Source: Pseudorasbora parva
Taxonomy: Eukaryota > Chordata > Actinopteri > Cypriniformes > Gobionidae
Length of the DNA: 64,000 bases
Direction: 5' to 3'
Assembly: GCF_024679245.1 (NCBI RefSeq)
Contig: NC_090185.1
Coordinates: 30,306,670 to 30,370,669 of the forward strand
Made by a program: the position numbers and the translations under genes. The number at the start of each line of letters is the position of its first letter. Positions within the stretch are counted from its first letter, which is position 1. The notes below the pieces were generated by a model. The model saw only the letters and a list, made by a program, of their open reading frames with translations. It did no database searches and was not told where the DNA came from. Of the stretch, positions 1 to 41,068 are shown one piece after another.

Positions 1-499
1 TTCAGATTTTTTTCAGATTAACATTTCAGATAACTATTTATATTGTAAGCTTCAACCTCCACAAAATACATTTGTCCATGTTTTATTTAATATTCCCAGT
101 TATTATTAACAACAAATTATTCCCAGTTATTAACTGCTTTTCATTCGTTGTATAGTATTAGTTTCTATTTGTTTCTCTTTCTTTCATTTGCTTTGATATA
201 ATTCTAGGACTGTCAGGTGTTGTTATTTGACATGCATTTGTGTCTTGTACATGTAATAAATAATAATTATAATAATGAATAAACTGTGGCACGATGTGAA
301 GGGGGAGGAGAATTAATGCATGCAATAGAACACTGCCGTAGAGGATACACTTATGCTTATCCTCGCTCACTCCTCCATCCTCGCCTCCTCGCGGTGCAAT
401 TAGAGAATTGAGATGTCCTACAAGATGGCTGAGCTCCATCGGTTTCCGGGTCATAGGATGGAGGACGGAGGAGCAAGGAAATGAGGAGAGATTTTGAGA
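1..499. other. Flank without a recognised gene
   Basis: I see no gene here. A 117-codon open frame on the minus strand (158-511) has no recognisable domain and lies in GC-richer, repeat-looking sequence around 360-490. It is treated as chance or repeat-derived. Confidence 0.4.
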
Positions 500-720
500 A
501 TGATTTAACACATTCCTAGCATTATTTAAATGTTGTTAACATGTTGGTAGCTTGATTTAGAACATTTGCCAACATGTTCCTAACTTGATTTAACATGTTG
601 GCTAGCATGATTTAATAGTACATTGCTACCATGAATTAGCATGTTAGCGTGATTTAGCATGTTTTAGCACATTGCTAGCATGTCCTCAGTAAGTTGCTAG
701 GCTTTGTTAGTGCATAGTAA
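500..720. repeat. Degenerate minisatellite (catgtt / gctagcatgattta units)
   Basis: The stretch is built of repeated, diverged units of roughly 20-30 bases containing 'aacatgttg', 'gctagcatg' and 'tgatttagcatg'. It is a degenerate tandem array just downstream of the receptor gene. Confidence 0.6.
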
Positions 721-1365
721 ATAAATCTTAAACTATATTAGATTTAATGTATTAAAGTGTTGACCCCCTCAATGAAAGTATATGGGACTTTTATGATTAT
801 TAATCTTTGTTTGTTTTTTTAGAAAAACCATAAGTCAAATCAGTTTGAAACAATATAGCAACTGAAGTCAGAACAGTCTGAAGGTCTGACCTGAGTTTGG
901 TGGTTATAAAGCCATAAGGAGACACTTGACGCTACACGCGCTAACTTGACTTTACGAAAGTAGATAGACAAAACTGAAAAGCTTCTGTCCTTATCACTAT
1001 ATTTATATTTACTTCACTGAATTGTTATTTGTTAACATATTACTGTAATTATAATATGTTGAGAGCAGTAAAGAATAAATTAAACAAGCCACATATTTTC
1101 AGATAACCTTTTTTTAATGAACAGTAAGACAATTTAAATCCATAATTTGTCCTAAAGCAACTGCAATACAAATCAAAGACTGTCTGCATATTAAATATAT
1201 AATATCTAAAATTTACTATAGATGTTACTTGTACAGAACCTAATGCGAGTATATGAGGCAATGTGTTTAATAATATTAAATTGAACTAAAGTAAATGTCA
1301 GCAGAAATATGCAATCATCTACGATCTTGTCTTGTCCTTGGCTTTTTGTGTCCGTTTTCCGTGTT
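721..1365 (-). other. 3' flank or UTR of the adhesion GPCR
   Basis: The sequence directly downstream of the receptor stop codon is AT-rich with no convincing coding potential. A minus-strand ATTAAA-type polyadenylation signal is possible near 1267-1272, but this is weak. Part is presumably the 3' untranslated region. Confidence 0.35.
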
Positions 1366-26865
<25,500 letters not shown>

Positions 26866-28544
26866 CTCCCCATTAATGATCCAGATCTAGTTCTCGAGTA
26901 TGTCTGGTGGTGAGTTATGTAGGAGGATCTCAGATGTTGAGTTTGACATGATGTATTTGCATTTCTAAGTGGGAAAAAGCTATGGACACGGTAATATGCA
27001 ATGTTTTGCAAAAAAACAAAAATGAGAAGAAACATAGGGCAGGCAGGCAGGTGGTATCATTACTTGGCTATTTGTTTGGCATACTACAGGATGAAACAAA
27101 TATTTAAATCATTATAAGAAAAGCTGATGTGCTAATAAACCTGATAACATTTGACATTACTGCAATAGGCTACTGTTGAACTAAAATAATTAGAGAAAAT
27201 ACACATACACAGGCATTAACTAGTTAGGATAAAAGTGTAGTCATTAAACTATTAAACTTACTTACTCAACCTCATGCCACCCTAGCCTCATCTGCAGAAA
27301 AGTCAGGTCTGGGTGAGAGGGTGAGTATTTGGTTTATATTTGTGGGTGTACTATCACTTTAAGGGTTTTAAATCAATATGTCAAATGTGCCTAGAAAGGC
27401 AAAATATATTGTGAATAACTTAAAAATTTGTATACAAGTCATCATATGTCTTTATATAATAATAAATCTGTGCAAGAGATTCAAAGCAGGTGCACGCAAT
27501 TACAACAACAATCACGATATGACGCCATTGCCAAACAAACTGATTTCACGTCCAAATAAACACTGCTTTGTGTAAAAGATTGACGTATGGGACACCTTTA
27601 AATAATTACTTTTTTAAACTTCATTTTGTTATTCAAAGCGAGCCTTGTTCAAGATGCAAATTATTGTCAGCATTCACACATAGGTAGGCTATGCCATTGA
27701 ACAATAGGACAATTAATGGCGCATATCTCTCTATACTGACAATGCAAGCAAAAACCCCAATACCAGAAAACTAGCATGATATAGAAATGTTTCTGCATTC
27801 ATTTATCAGAATCAGAAATAATTTAGAAATAATTAGTAGCCTAAATGCATGGACGTGGTAGACACCTGGACGATTACACGTTCACACGAAGCGAGTGGCT
27901 TATTTTCCTGTCAGCAGGTCAGTGGTTTTTCCACCAATTGTTCTCCACAAATGAGGCCTAAATTTGTCAAAAATTGTGTGCAGGGGTATTAGCCAAACTA
28001 TGAATGGTTGTTACTTTGTCTCTCATATCATTATATCCTCCTGAGAACCCCCCAAAAAGGTTATTAGTACATTTAATAAGCTTGTGTCATTTGTTAGAGG
28101 ATTAGAAAAAAAAAGGAAAAACAACATTTGTGAAAAATGTATATGCTATATGCTATGTAGTTATATGCTGTGTCAAGTGTAGTGGACACCAGGTACAACA
28201 AAAATTAAATAAGGCATTGGCGAAAACTGGGATTTTAAAAACACCAAATTTGATTTTTTACACCAAACTTAGTTAAGAATCAACTTTATACAATGTTACT
28301 AAAGATATAACAAAGTTATTTGATATACCATTTTGCTTTATTCAATATGTGTGTAAAAAATCAGGTTTTCCATTTATAGGCCTATACAATGTATACATCT
28401 GATTTACATGTGTTCTTGGGGCAACATGTAATGAAAAGAGAAGTGTAAATGGGAGTAGTAATTGGCAAGATTTTCATTATATTATCTAATATATTTTGGA
28501 ATGTTGAAATATCATTTCCCTGTTCACTTGTCTCTCAAAATGCC
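26866..28544. other. 5' flank of the receptor gene and intergenic DNA
   Basis: No gene was seen. 27250-27370 carries a partial MITE end ('gggtgtactatcactttaag'). The remainder is AT-rich, without clear structure. Confidence 0.4.
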
Positions 28545-28788
28545 TGGGCCCATATTCCTAAATGAATCCTCTCAGAAAGCTCCTAATTTACCTTAAACAT
28601 TTCTACATAGGAGTCTTTTTTCTGAAGAGTGATTCAGAAGCGATCTGAGAGAAACTATAAGTGAAGAAAATACAAAAACTTGTATCTTAGCGAGGAGGCA
28701 GGGCTGACCCCGTTGCTACATATGCCACTTAGAATTTTGTCACAAGGAGCTACTCTTTGCATTAAGATTTTTCATGAACACAGGCCCT
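28545..28788. mobile_element. Small MITE with GGGCC ends
   Basis: 'tgggcccatattcctaaa' at the left faces 'catgaacacaggccct' at the right. The central part has mirrored 'cttttttctgaagag' and 'agaaactataag' sequence. Confidence 0.45.
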
Positions 28789-29305
28789 GATAAACATGAT
28801 TTTAGTCCTGGTGTCATCTAAATGTATGAAAATAATGTCCTGTATTAAGGTGGGGGTGATTACAGCTGCACGAGTGATTCTCAGTGTGTGGAAGGATCCA
28901 TCTCCTCCAAAGATTAACAAGTGGAATGAAAATATTCTGAAAATTGTGTCATATGAAAAAATCTTGGCCAGGATTAATGATGATATGGAGGGTTTTGACA
29001 AATCTTGGGGACAGGTTTTTGACTGAGAGATTCATTATTATTTTTTTAAAGTGTGCTTTTCTTTTGGTAATTCTCTTTTATTTACTTTTTGGTGTTACAT
29101 GTATAGGCACTTGATAATTAGATTTTACTGTATCTTTTTGTGTGTGTGTCTGACTTTAGGGGTTATTGATAAAGGGCCCAAAATGCAAATGTGAATTAAT
29201 CATGTGTTCGGAAGCGGTCTTTTTTTTTTTTTTTAAGGATGTTTGGTTTGGTTTTGTTAAAAAGTTAAAATAAATAAAGACTTCAATTACAAAAAAAGAA
29301 AATAA
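28789..29305 (+). mobile_element. 5'-truncated L1-like LINE fragment
   Basis: The open frame 28796-29026 ends with ARVILSVWKDPSPPKINKWN, then ILKIVSYEKILARINDDMEG and FDKSWGQVFD. This is the C-terminal pattern of L1/Tx1-type ORF2 proteins (W....P.....W.......EK......F...W). A short 3' UTR follows, ending 'aaaataaataaagacttcaa' and an A-rich tail. Only the extreme 3' end is present. Confidence 0.7.
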
Positions 29306-30299
29306 TGTCCTCTTTCGTAATAGAAAGACATTGTAAATTGAACCCCCATAACATTTTCCTGAGATTTTAAAAAGAGTCCGATTTAAATGATTACAAAATA
29401 TCATATTTCCATAAGGGTGACCACCTTTGACCACTTAATAGATGTCAATCATTTTTAAAGTCCAAGGAGAGGCAGTTATCACTGTGTTGTCGGAGAAATT
29501 TACAAAAATATAATGTCCACTACAGAAGACAAAGATCTATTCCTGGGTCCCAGGAGGATAGTTTTATCGAAATTCATGCTTGTGAACACTGATATACATT
29601 GAACCCATATACATCAATTTGATGGTTTAATGTTGAAAGCGTACTGTGATTATTACTGACAGAAACGTGCTGCCCATAGGAAAGGAATAAGACTGAGGTG
29701 CAAAGGTTAAGCACGTTAATCTGTGTAAGCTAATAAAGCTGAGAACCCAGGCATCCATGAGACTGATGGAGGATATGCACTTACCTAGAAACCTTCACAA
29801 CTCAGCTGTTATCCACTCACATCATGGCTAAGAAAGGTTTTTGAAATATCAGTCAAATGACAGCAAATGCAAGTCAACTTGAAACTATAATAAAACTCTA
29901 ATATCTTAAAGTCAATTAGAAGTACTTTATTTTCATTATAAGTTGAAGGAGTTTGTGGACATTGGTACATCTAGACTAATCATTTATTAAAGGCTAGTTT
30001 GAGTCAAATTAACTCAAGTACTTTTTGGAGTACACTATTGCAGTCACAAATTATGGCTTCTTATAAAAAGAGTTACAAATCTTAAGCAAATATATAAACC
30101 CAATGTCAACCCTTACTACCTCACAAACCTACGTTAATTATCTGCTGACCATTTCTAGAAAACAATACCCCAGTGGCTGTTTCAATCGCTGGAAGGAGTG
30201 GGTTTTATAAAATCCCATATATACATATACAATTCAGTAAATTCATGTGTAAATATTGAACAAAAAAAAAGACAAAATGCATTTACTACACAGTACATT
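29306..30299. other. Intergenic DNA between the receptor and jagn1
   Basis: No coding or RNA gene was recognised. The sequence is AT-rich and non-repetitive to the eye. Confidence 0.4.
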
Positions 30300-30309
30300 T
30301 TCTAATAAT

Positions 30310-30737
30310 TTTATTGTAAGAGGATTCGTGGAAAAAAAGCTGGCTGTCTTACATACATAACTGTAGTAAATGGATTACTTTGAAGTGGATTTATCCCACA
30401 CACACCTCATGCTTTCTCATAATTAAAGATTTATTTCCCAGGGATGTCTGGATCCCACTGACTCCCTTGTGGATGAGATTTGAGGTATCTGTTCAACAGC
30501 ATGTGGAAAACGTTGTGGGAGCAGACAGGGATTACAAAGGCAGCCGTTCAAACCTAAGCAGAATCTGGGCCGAGAGCCAGTACATGAGAAGATTGACACT
30601 GAACATCCTGGTTTAACAAATCTGATCTCTTCTTAGGCTCAATTAGTTAGTCAGGTAATTATAAAAACGTATGTGATCAAAGAGCCCTCAGGAAGAAGAA
30701 ACCAAGACACTATTAAGCTAAATTCGCCAGCAGTCTC
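30310..30737 (-). other. jagn1: jagn1 3' untranslated region, with AATAAA signal
   Basis: A minus-strand AATAAA at 30310-30315 follows the jagn1 stop by about 420 bases, a plausible 3' end. The open frame on the plus strand (30380-30616) is not supported. Confidence 0.5.
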
Positions 30738-33760
<3,023 letters not shown>

Positions 33761-33788
33761 TTATTTCATACATGAAGTAAAAGGTGAC

Positions 33789-34013
33789 CCCTTACGAAAC
33801 AAAAATATATTGCAATATATTTGAAAATCATGGGATTTAATATTTATATTTTCCAATATATTGCAATATATTGAAAGCGGCAATCATTTGTATATTTTGC
33901 AATATATTGCATGAATATGTAATATATTTTATAATACCATCAATATATTATTCCATATATTAAAATATATTTCAAGAAAATATATTGGTAAATATATTTT
34001 CCTTTCGTAAGGG
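33789..34013. mobile_element. MITE with CCCTTACGAAA ends and AATATATTGC core repeats
   Basis: The left 'ccccttacgaaac' and right 'tttcgtaaggg' are inverted. The interior consists of repeated, self-complementary 'caatatattgcaatatattg' blocks. It has no coding capacity and would fold into a strong AT-rich hairpin. It lies just upstream of jagn1. Confidence 0.65.
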
Positions 34014-34887
34014 ACCATTTTGCCTAATATATTTTGTGTTCCACAGAAATAAAAGACAATTAATAAATACAAACAAAAGAAGAAGAGAATGTATGGAACA
34101 AACTGCAATTATTTTGTGGCGCGGTAACTGTAACTTACACGTAATTATTAGAAATACAAATGAAAAGTGAATGACACTATGAATGCAATTTTGTAGACAT
34201 ATGCTTCCATAAATAACGTTATATAGCTTTTTATTGACTTTAACCAAACTATAAGCTGATAGTAAAGGCTCTTTACTATCCTATACTAAGCTTTTTAAAA
34301 GTTTAAACTTCTCTGTAGAGTTCACGACCTTGTACTTCTCTATAAAACAGCTTGGTCGATACTAAATTAATCCACACATAGTATGATATAATTACCGGAT
34401 TTTACAGATTGTCAAGGTATTTTTATTATAAAACAATGAATTATCAGATCACAGCTTGCTGTCACTCAGTCCAGCCTCTAAACGTTACAGCTTTTGCTGA
34501 CGCTTCCTACTGGTAAGTTACAGTAGAAGTGATTTCTAAGAGACACGCTCATTCAAAGTCATAATTGACTTTAAAAATTAGCAGAAGCACACTAATTTAC
34601 ATCAAAATTATGAACAGTGAACACCCATAGTATAATACACCTACCTTATTTTGGCATGAACCAGCGAACCAACTTCATATACACACACACACACACACAG
34701 TGGAAACGTGAGCAAAGTAGCTCTTCTTCTACACTCGCCTTGGTTTCAACATACTTCAATAGCGCCCTCACTGGTGCGGAGTGGAAACGATTAATGATTA
34801 TGAAAATAGTTCCAGTAGATTTGCTTTGAGAATTGATACAGCGGATATACACGCGTGGAGTGGTTATTAAATTATGCACTACATTGA
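34014..34887. other. Intergenic, short CA microsatellite at 34681-34699
   Basis: No gene was seen. A short (AC)n run is the only clear feature. Confidence 0.4.
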
Positions 34888-34888
34888 T

Positions 34889-35127
34889 TAAAGGGATAGT
34901 TCACCCCCCAGGGCATCGAAGACGGCATCTTTGTGTCTTCAGTACAACACAAATTAAGATTTTTAACTCCAATCGTTGCTCACGTTGCTCATGAAGTGCA
35001 TGTCAATTGGGAATTGGAGTTAAAAATCTTAATTTGTGTTCTACTGAAGAAACAAACACACCAACATATTGGATGCCCTGGGGGTAAGCAGATACACATC
35101 TAAGTTTTGGGTGACTTATCCCTTTAA
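34889..35127. mobile_element. MITE, 'aaagggatagttcaccc' family
   Basis: 'aaagggatagttcacccccc' and 'gggtgacttatccctttaa' are inverted ends. The interior has a long inverted block ('ttaagatttttaactccaat' mirrored by 'ggagttaaaaatcttaattt'). Confidence 0.7.
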
Positions 35128-36993
35128 ATCATTTGGAAAAATATGTAAAACCTTTGTGTATTTTTAAGCTCTTTTTTTTTTTTTTTTTTGGTCTGTTTGA
35201 GGTGTATTTAAGAGACCAGGAACCACATTTGTAGATTAAAAAGTATAATAGTTAAAGGGATAAAGGGATAGTTCACTCAAAAATTAAAATAAACCCATGA
35301 TTTACTCACTCAGCTATCCTAGGTGTTTATGACATTCTTTTTTCAGGCGAATACAATTTGGGTTATATAAAAGATGTCCTGGCTAATCCAAGCTTTATAA
35401 TTGCAGGCCAAAATTTGAAGCCCAAAAAAGTGCATCCATCCCTATAAACATACTCCACAGGTAGGGTTAATAAAGGCCTTTTGAAGATATGGATGTTTTT
35501 GTGTAAGAAAAATATCCATAAATAACTAGGGTTAGGTTGTTTGGGTTTTTTACGATACTGGTGCCAAACCGATACTTTTAAAACAGTATTGTTGCCTGAA
35601 AAAAAAACGCCACAAAACGAAAGCCACAAAAACCGGTGGATGACATTAAAGAATAGCTTTTTATTATTTTATTTTTTTTCCAAATTATTTTTTAGTATAC
35701 TTAAATTAAATATATAAATATAAAAAGATAATATTTACTTAACAAATTCACAGTAAAGCCTATACTACAATATGCTTATACTACAACTACAATAGGCACT
35801 ATTTTTGTGTGTTTTTTTCCTAATTTAACACTAACAGTTACAGTACTGATAACAGCAGTAGTCGGTATTCTTGGTAAGCTACAAACCAGCTTCAAGGTTC
35901 AGCATTAATTTGCAGAAATATGACCATATTCTTTGGCTAAAAATTTTCGAATGCAACGCCTTATTGTTTCCATTGCGACAGCAGCGCAATTGTGCTGTAT
36001 GACAGTTGTATAGGTTTTATTTAGTTTTTTTCTTTTTTATTCAAAATATTCACAAACTTGTTAACTATGATCTGGATTTTCAAATATGTGTAAGTGAATT
36101 AGTTAGTTTGCTCCGCAATTCAGAGAATCGGATCTGTTGTACATTATGTAAATATATCCATGTCCGGTGACCAGTGAACTGGAAGAAGAATAGAGTAAAT
36201 TATATAGCATATACTATATATATTATATAATATATACTATATTTATATACTATATACTGTATCTGATATAAATAAGAGATGTAGTCAAATTATAACTGAA
36301 AGGATTGTTATTGCCACTTCCATAGTATTGTATTTACATAGACATGTATTTTTTTTTGCTAGTATCTATGTGCATTTAAATGTCTGGAACCTAAAATGAA
36401 CATGATGTGGGTGAAAACACTGAATAGTTGTGATATGTGACAAGCGCTAGATATGTGACGTCTGTCTCTGGCTCGGCGCCAACCAAAGCATGAAAGCACG
36501 TTTGAATTTAAGTGGCATCAAAATGAGGCACGGAAATCTTTGTTTTGATTCAATCCGGTTACATAGCGGTTATATAGGGTTTTGGTACCCAGCCATATAT
36601 TTAACACTTAATTAAGTAAAATATCTAGCTTTAGCCAGATCGCCTATCATATTCAACTTACCAAAAAAACGTAACTTGCAACTGGGCTGTACAATCTATA
36701 CGGCACAGGGCATTCCAGACAAGGCGTTCTGCCAGAAGCTAGATAGTTTACTTTATTAAGCTTTAAATATGTATATTTTTCTTACATAAACCCATCGATT
36801 CGCTTTAGAAGTTTTTTATTAACCCCCGGAGCTGTGTGGATTACTTTTATAATGGCTGGATGCACCTTTTTAGCTTCAAATTTGGGCCTGCCATTCACTG
36901 CATTAGATTAGATAAGCCAGTACATTTTTAATATAGGATGGCTTGAGTGTGAGTCATGAGGTAATTTTCATTTTTGGGTAAACCCTTTTAAAG
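35128..36993. other. Intergenic, repeat fragments only
   Basis: 35255-35310 carries another 'aaagggatagttcactc' MITE end. 36195-36265 is TA-rich low-complexity DNA. 36430-36600 looks repeat-derived. No gene was recognised. Confidence 0.4.
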
Positions 36994-37545
36994 TAGCCTG
37001 GATGCCGGCCGAACTTTGCTCCGTTCACACATTTGAGGTCGGGAAGTTCGGTCTGGACTTGATCTGTTGTGGAGTAATTATACCTGAACCAGAGCTGTTC
37101 TGACCAATCAAATTGTCGGTGGGGGTGGGGGTGGGGGGTGCGAGGGTTAATCATCCATGTCATCAAAGGCGTTTGGGTTGAATTTGTTCTAATCCTAAGC
37201 AGAAAACTTATTCATATTCATTCACCTTTACTATTTCTCTCAAAAATGGGTTGGTAAGTACTTGTGTATCCTTAAATTATTTTTATAACCCTGGCAAAGG
37301 TCATTTAAACTCCTTTTCTTCTTCTTCTACTTCTTCCAGCATGCATGCAGTTGAGTTCTGTTTACAACTATGCTTCCCTTAACATAAGTCACTTCCACGT
37401 TGCTCTGACTGGTTGTAAGTCTATCCAATTGAGTGCAGAGGCATTTTCTTTCCTGGTTCGGTTGAAACACCCCATAATTACAGCCCAGTGGAGCAGGATC
37501 AGACTCATATTCTGACAAGAATTTGAGTATGACGATGTCAGGCTA
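36994..37545 (+). mobile_element. TAGCCT-ended element, copy 3 (diverged)
   Basis: It begins TAGCCTGGATGCCGGCC and ends GATGTCAGGCTA. Flanks are CTTTTAAAG (36985-36993) and CTTTAAAAG (37546-37554), agreeing at 8 of 9 positions. Near the right end 'cgttgctctgactggttgta' corresponds to 'cgttgctctggttggttgta' in copy 1, proving the relationship. The helicase-like frame is not preserved. Confidence 0.75.
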
Positions 37546-37967
37546 CTTTAAAAGCAGCAGCTCAATGAGAGTCAGAGATAGGCAAAAATCAGAATTTCAT
37601 AATTTTCTCTTTTGAATAGGTCACACACTCACACACATAATAGTGAAAATATAAGCATGGTTGTTTGTGCAGTGCATTACCTTAGTGTCTGGCTAAGTGT
37701 GTCCTTTGACACAAATTTCCATAAATGATGGTCAGCATCAAGATTGAAAACAGGGATTCTTTATTTTTTGTGGAATTCCCTAATTACACAATTTCAGTTT
37801 ATTCCTTTTATTAAAAATTCAACAACAATGACATTAAGTATTTTTTCTGCGCTATCATCTCTTTGCACATATACAAATTTAGTAATTCAGTAGTACAAAT
37901 AAAAAATAAATTACAGAGAGGTTCTTAAGACTGCTTCTGTTTAACCTAGAGTGTTCATGTAGCCTTA
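37546..37967 (-). other. Flank or distal 3' UTR of col8a1
   Basis: A minus-strand AATAAA occurs near 37758-37763, which could end a long col8a1 3' UTR. Otherwise nothing was seen. Confidence 0.3.
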
Positions 37968-38435
37968 TCCAACATTGGGTGTGACTCATTACTAAGTAAT
38001 TAATTACTGTAATTCAATTACTTTTCCATTTGAAAACATCAAGGGATTACTCTTTTAAAAAAATTATTTCAGTTACTTCAGATGTAATTTAATTTAATAC
38101 TGTATAGACTATAACAATTCTATATAAAACAATGGTGAATTTAAAATCAAAATGTCATGTCTAATATTAAAATGTATGTTTTTATGTAACCTTTTTCCTA
38201 CAATGGCCAGGTCAAGAATTATTTAATTTTATATTTAGAGCAGTTTCATGTCCATCCTTGTATTGTTCAACTGGTCAATGTTGATATTGCATGGAATTTT
38301 GAAAGTAATTAGTAATAAGTAATAGAATACTTTTAGAGAGAGTAATTAGTACAATAATCTAATTACACTGTTAAAGATATAATTGGTAGCTAGTAATTAA
38401 TTACTTTTTAGAGTAACTAACCCAACACTGGCCCT
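37968..38435. mobile_element. MITE with CCAACA(T/C)TGG ends and AT-rich arms
   Basis: The left 'tccaacattgggtgtgactc' and right 'agtaactaacccaacactgg' are inverted. Both arms continue with 'agtaattaattac' runs. Confidence 0.6.
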
Positions 38436-39158
38436 ATTGACTTTTAAATACCGATAAACTGTACTCGTTAACAAATCTATACCCTTTTGTTTTATTTTGA
38501 TAAACAATGATCTGACTAAAATCAATTGGGTGAGAAAGAACCTAAATGTAAGGTTCAGGACATTTCATATATTTTACTGACGTGATGTTGTTAGTTAATG
38601 ACATTGTCGCAAAGCAAAATATAAAAAACATAAACCATTATGTGCTCACATACTCTCTTGAAGTTCATTGAGATGGCACAATGAGAAACTACTAAGACAG
38701 CAGAAAAAATAGTGCATATCCAACAATCTGAACATTCTTCATTATGACAGAACATCACTTCATTTTAGACTGATATGTAGTCAATGTGACCCCATCTATA
38801 TACAATCAATATACTGTCAAACAATAGGAAATATGCAAATAAATAATGTGATAATAGTTTTAACAAAGTGCTAAAAGTATGGCTGAATGTATACCATAAG
38901 ATGTTAATAGACTGTTTATATTATGTAATTATGTATGCTTAAAACATATATTTAACATTATCTTGTATATTATGTATGAAGTTCCATTGCCACTTTAGCA
39001 CAATCTGCTATAAAACATACCTGATTGAATCTCTGACTTAATTATCAATTTCTTACCTTTTTCCAGATATATAAAGTGGCTCTGTATTGATGGCACATAC
39101 ACAGTTTACTAAAGAAAATTGTAACATTGATTTTATATGGCTGACTTTTTTCACATAT
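38436..39158 (-). other. col8a1: col8a1 3' untranslated region (probable)
   Basis: AT-rich sequence directly follows the col8a1 stop codon on the minus strand. No separate gene was seen. The true 3' end is not determined. Confidence 0.45.
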
Positions 39159-41068
39159 TCACATGGGATATAACAAATACCCAGAGAATGATGAGTGGGC
39201 GTATGGACCAGCGTAAAGTCCTGCAGCTTGGTCTGATGGTAACTGAACATGAACAGTGTCTCCAAAATGTAAGGGCAGCACTGCACTCCCTGATGCCTGA
39301 TCCAAATAACTTTTTTTGTATTCATCATATGTATACATTACTGGCTCATTGTTCCTGTATAAGGCCACCCATACATTGTTTCCTTTGCAATGAACATGGT
39401 AGACAAAGTAGTAAATTCCAGGTATTTTGCAAGTGAAGATGCCAGTTTGAGAGTTGTAATTCTGGTTGCCATTGTGCAGAATCTTGTTGAAAACAACAGG
39501 TTGCCCAACTGGAGGAAATGGGGTTGTCAGCTGAGCTGTAAATGCTGGCATCTCTAGGCCATTCCTACCAATAATGGCTCCTCCAGGCTTTTCTTTCTTA
39601 TAACCACTTTTTGCCCCATCTAGCCCAGGACCTGTCTCAGGAAGGATTTGTCCAATAAACGGAGACTGAGCAGGAGGTCCAGGTAGGCCAGGTGGGCCAG
39701 GAGGACCAGGTATTCCAGGTTGACCAGGGGGCCCACCCATTCCAGGTATACCAGGAGGACCTATTGGGCCTGGAAGCCCTGATTTTCCCTCACCTGGCAT
39801 TCCAGGTTTTCCTGGTGGTCCATATTCCCCTTTTGGGCCTGGTAGACCGGGTGGGCCTATTGGTCCTGCTGGACCTACTGATCCTGGGATTCCCATTGGC
39901 CCTGGATGACCTTTCTCTCCTGGAAATCCACCTTCTCCTTTTACACCAGGCTTTCCAGGAGCTCCAGGAAAGCCAGGTAAGCCTTTGTGTCCATTTTCAC
40001 CTTTAGGTCCTAAAGAACCAGGTATGCCTCTAGGTCCTGGTTGCCCCAATTCCCCTGGGAATCCTGGCTTGCCTGGATGTCCTGGGGGCCCTGGTTCACC
40101 CTTTGGACCCAGTTGTCCTTTAGGTCCGAGTGCGCCGCCTTCTCCTTTTGGACCAGGGAAACCAATACCTCCAGGGGGTCCCATGAGACCTGTAGGACCT
40201 GGGAGGCCACTTGGGCCTTGTGGTCCAATCATTCCAGTAAGGCCATCATGACCCATTTCACCTTTTGGGCCTTGAGGGCCAGGCAAACCACCATGCCCCT
40301 TTTCGCCTTTAGGGCCAGGATATCCTGGCTTGCCAAACCCTGGCAAGCCTGGGCCTCCAGGTAAACCAGAAGGACCTGGTTCACCCCTTCCACCTGGGAG
40401 ACCTGGTTTCCCTGGCAAACCATCCAAACCAGGTTTCCCAAAGCCTGGTAGTCCTGGTGGGCCTATTTGTCCTCTCTCCCCTGGGAATCCTGCCAATCCT
40501 GGTTCTCCAGGTTCACCAGGTTTACCTTGCCCTCCAGGAGCCCCAGGTAGTCCATTTAGTCCTGGCTTGCCAACTCCCGGCAGTCCTACTTGTCCTGGTG
40601 GTCCTGGAAGTCCAGAATGTCCCTTTACACCAGGCAGTCCTGGGAGACCAATCCCATTTTCACCTTTTGGCCCTGGGAGACCAGGGATTCCAGGGAATCC
40701 CTTTTGTCCAGGTTCTCCACGAGGGCCAGGTTGTCCTGGAAGTCCTTGTCCACCAGGCTTCGCCACACCTGGTAGGCCATGTGGCCCTGGAAGACCTGGA
40801 GGTCCTGGCATTCCTATCTGCCCTTCACCACCAACTGGCCCCAACTCACCCTTCGGTCCTGGTAAACCTATACCTCCAGGTTTTCCTGGCAAACCTGGCA
40901 TTCCTGGCTTTCCAATTCCAGGGAGCCCTGGTGGACCTTGAGAACCAGGTTTACCTGCAGGACCTGGGATGCCATGGCCAGGGAGTCCAGGAGGTCCCTG
41001 AGGCCCTGGAGGTCCCTTTGGACCAGTCTCACCTGAGGGACCTTTCTCTCCTCTTGGAATAGTTTCAC
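39159..41068 (-). CDS. col8a1: col8a1 main exon (triple helix and NC1)
   Basis: The acceptor is CTTTTCAG|GTGAAAC. The exon starts [18 protein letters not shown] and runs without interruption to TGA at 39159-39161. One large exon for helix and NC1 is the normal structure for short-chain collagens. Proline/glycine-rich frames on the plus strand over this region are antisense shadows. Confidence 0.96.

Noticed and set aside
158..511. 117-codon frame downstream of the receptor
   Set aside because: No domain, no splice support, and repeat-like surroundings.
40330..41062. Plus-strand open frames of 201-203 codons
   Set aside because: They are antisense to the Gly-X-Y coding exon of col8a1. The proline/glycine-rich composition is the mirror of the collagen repeat.
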